64,000 nt of DNA from Christiangramia echinicola DSM 19838 (lineage in GTDB: Bacteria; Bacteroidota; Bacteroidia; Flavobacteriales; Flavobacteriaceae), in NCBI RefSeq assembly GCF_000423065.1, contig NZ_AUHG01000011.1:310001-374000 (forward strand). The letters run 5' to 3'. A program made the position numbers and the translations under genes. Positions 63,062-64,000 of this stretch are shown piece by piece (the first letter of the stretch is position 1; the number at the start of each line of letters is the position of its first letter). The notes under the pieces are model-generated. The model made no database searches, was not told where the DNA came from, and saw nothing but the letters and a program-made list of their open reading frames with translations.

Positions 63062-64000
63062 GTGAGAGAAGATTTTTTATATCATATCTGGAAGTATCAG
63101 AAGTTTAATTCTGAAGGGCTTATTACGTCTGCAGGTGATACAATAAATATTGTTCATCCGGGCTTTCAGAATGAGTTGTCTGGTCCAGATTTCTTTAATG
63201 CTAAAATACAAATAGGGGAGCAGTTATGGGCCGGAAATGTAGAGATGCATTTAAGATCTTCAGACTGGTACTTTCATAGACATGAGGAGAATCCCAATTA
63301 TGATAATGTAATTCTGCATGTGGTTTGGGATCATGATGTAGAAATCTTCAGAAAAAATGATTCTATAATACCAACCCTGGAACTCAAGGACAGGATTGAG
63401 AAAGGCATTCTGGAAGCTTATGAAAAGCTACTTCTTAAGGATCATTTAAAAATAAACTGTGAAAATGATTTCAGGAACTTTTCAGATTTTCAAGTTGAAC
63501 ACTGGCTGGAGAGACTTTACTTTGAGCGGTTGGAAGAGAAATCGAAACTAATTCTTCAGTTACTTGCCGAAACAGGAAATAATTGGGAAGCAGTATTGTT
63601 CGCAATCCTGTTCAAAAGCTTTGGGTTAAATGTTAATTCTGAATCTTTTCTGAATATTGCACGAAGCATAGATTTTAAGATCATTCAGAAAATAAGTAAC
63701 AGTCAATTCTCAATGGAAGCGCTTTTATTAGGGCAGGCCGGGCTTATAAAGCACGAAGATAAATACTCGTTAGAACTAATGAAAGAATATGAATTTCTAA
63801 GGAATAAATATTCTTTAGATAATAAGTATTTAGAATCTCCGCAATTTTTCAGGTTAAGACCAGATAATTTTCCAACTATAAGGCTGGCTCAACTAGCTGC
63901 TTTGTATGGAAAAAAGAAAAGTATATTTTATGACCTGATAGAAGCGAATACTGTCAGGGATTTGAAAAACTTATTTGATCTGGAAATTTCTGAATACTGG
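63062..64000 (+). CDS. DUF2851 protein, N-terminal part
   Basis: 313 codons lie in the window and the frame is open to the right edge; the gene continues beyond. The start is GTG at 63062 (VREDFLYHIWKYQKF); an in-frame stop lies two codons upstream, so no earlier start is possible. Family marks for DUF2851 are PGFQNELSGPDFFNAKIQIG, AGNVEMHLRSSDWYFHRH and NVILHVVWDHD near the start, and RLRPDNFPTIRLAQLAALY further on (about residue 270). The first block resembles the core of restriction-type endonuclease folds, but its activity is unknown to me. Confidence 0.85.
   Translation, partial: MREDFLYHIWKYQKFNSEGLITSAGDTINIVHPGFQNELSGPDFFNAKIQIGEQLWAGNVEMHLRSSDWYFHRHEENPNYDNVILHVVWDHDVEIFRKNDSIIPTLELKDRIEKGILEAYEKLLLKDHLKINCENDFRNFSDFQVEHWLERLYFERLEEKSKLILQLLAETGNNWEAVLFAILFKSFGLNVNSESFLNIARSIDFKIIQKISNSQFSMEALLLGQAGLIKHEDKYSLELMKEYEFLRNKYSLDNKYLESPQFFRLRPDNFPTIRLAQLAALYGKKKSIFYDLIEANTVRDLKNLFDLEISEYW

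Overview
The window looks like chromosomal DNA of a marine member of the Flavobacteriaceae, possibly a Gramella/Christiangramia relative. The genus is an inference from gene content. The base composition is AT-rich, upstream regions repeatedly carry the Bacteroidota -7 element TAnnTTTG, and Shine-Dalgarno sequences are weak. The gene set is typical of the group: several TonB-dependent receptors, lipoproteins with short acidic tails, a two-domain NusB, a DUF3276 PurA-like protein, DUF2851, DUF4856, imelysin, NamZ and a zeaxanthin-type carotenoid operon. No insertion sequence, prophage, CRISPR array or rRNA was seen. Coding density is high and most convergent gene pairs share a bidirectional hairpin.

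Layout. 1-5.1 kb: the 5' end of ftsE diverges from a giant TPR protein and a partner outer-membrane barrel. 5.1-15 kb: two lipoprotein amidohydrolases, a cyclophilin-FKBP fusion, a BstA/YfiT-like enzyme, two thioredoxin-fold proteins, CsaA, an M14 carboxypeptidase and DUF3276. 15-22 kb: an ABC exporter, a leucine-type amino-acid dehydrogenase, nusB-DUF1573-yajC, a YdeI-like protein and peptidase T. 22-27.7 kb: a large TonB receptor, pyrD, a LysE exporter and HMG-CoA lyase. 27.7-34.2 kb: a compact operon of DUF4856 lipoprotein, imelysin lipoprotein, a full-length homologue of vitamin K-dependent gamma-carboxylase, and a FecA-like TonB receptor. Its consensus promoter is bracketed by two 23-bp near-palindromes, and a duplicated four-cysteine mini-protein converges on its end. 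34.4-43.3 kb: guaB, OmpH/Skp, an SRPBCC protein, two SurA-type chaperones, MoxR and aconitase. 43.7-45.7 kb: an orphan gene, an S24-type repressor that lacks its serine, and a TlpA-like thioredoxin. 45.7-50.6 kb: crtY-crtZ-crtB-crtI behind a CarH-type MerR regulator. 50.6-51.1 kb: three tRNA genes and a tRNA remnant. 51.2-64 kb: aroK, a phosphoribosyltransferase, methyltransferases, an S4 protein, an FKBP lipoprotein with a calcium-repeat tail, a metzincin-like lipoprotein, NamZ, a LolC/E-type permease, cysteine synthase, an alanine:cation symporter with extra exported domains, a GDSL esterase and the start of a DUF2851 gene.

How the parts work together. The 27.7-34.2 kb operon spans outer membrane, periplasmic lipoproteins and inner membrane, so it reads as one envelope system, probably for iron or another metal, with a possible vitamin-K-chemistry step. 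Flavobacteria make menaquinone, which could serve as the cofactor. I consider this the strongest candidate for an undescribed system in the window. The carotenoid operon is sufficient for phytoene to zeaxanthin, except that GGPP synthesis is not encoded here. Its regulator keeps the W-x9-EH motif of B12-dependent light sensors, which points to light control of pigment. The SurA pair, OmpH, the LolC/E-like permease and YajC are envelope-biogenesis genes spread through otherwise ordinary housekeeping DNA.
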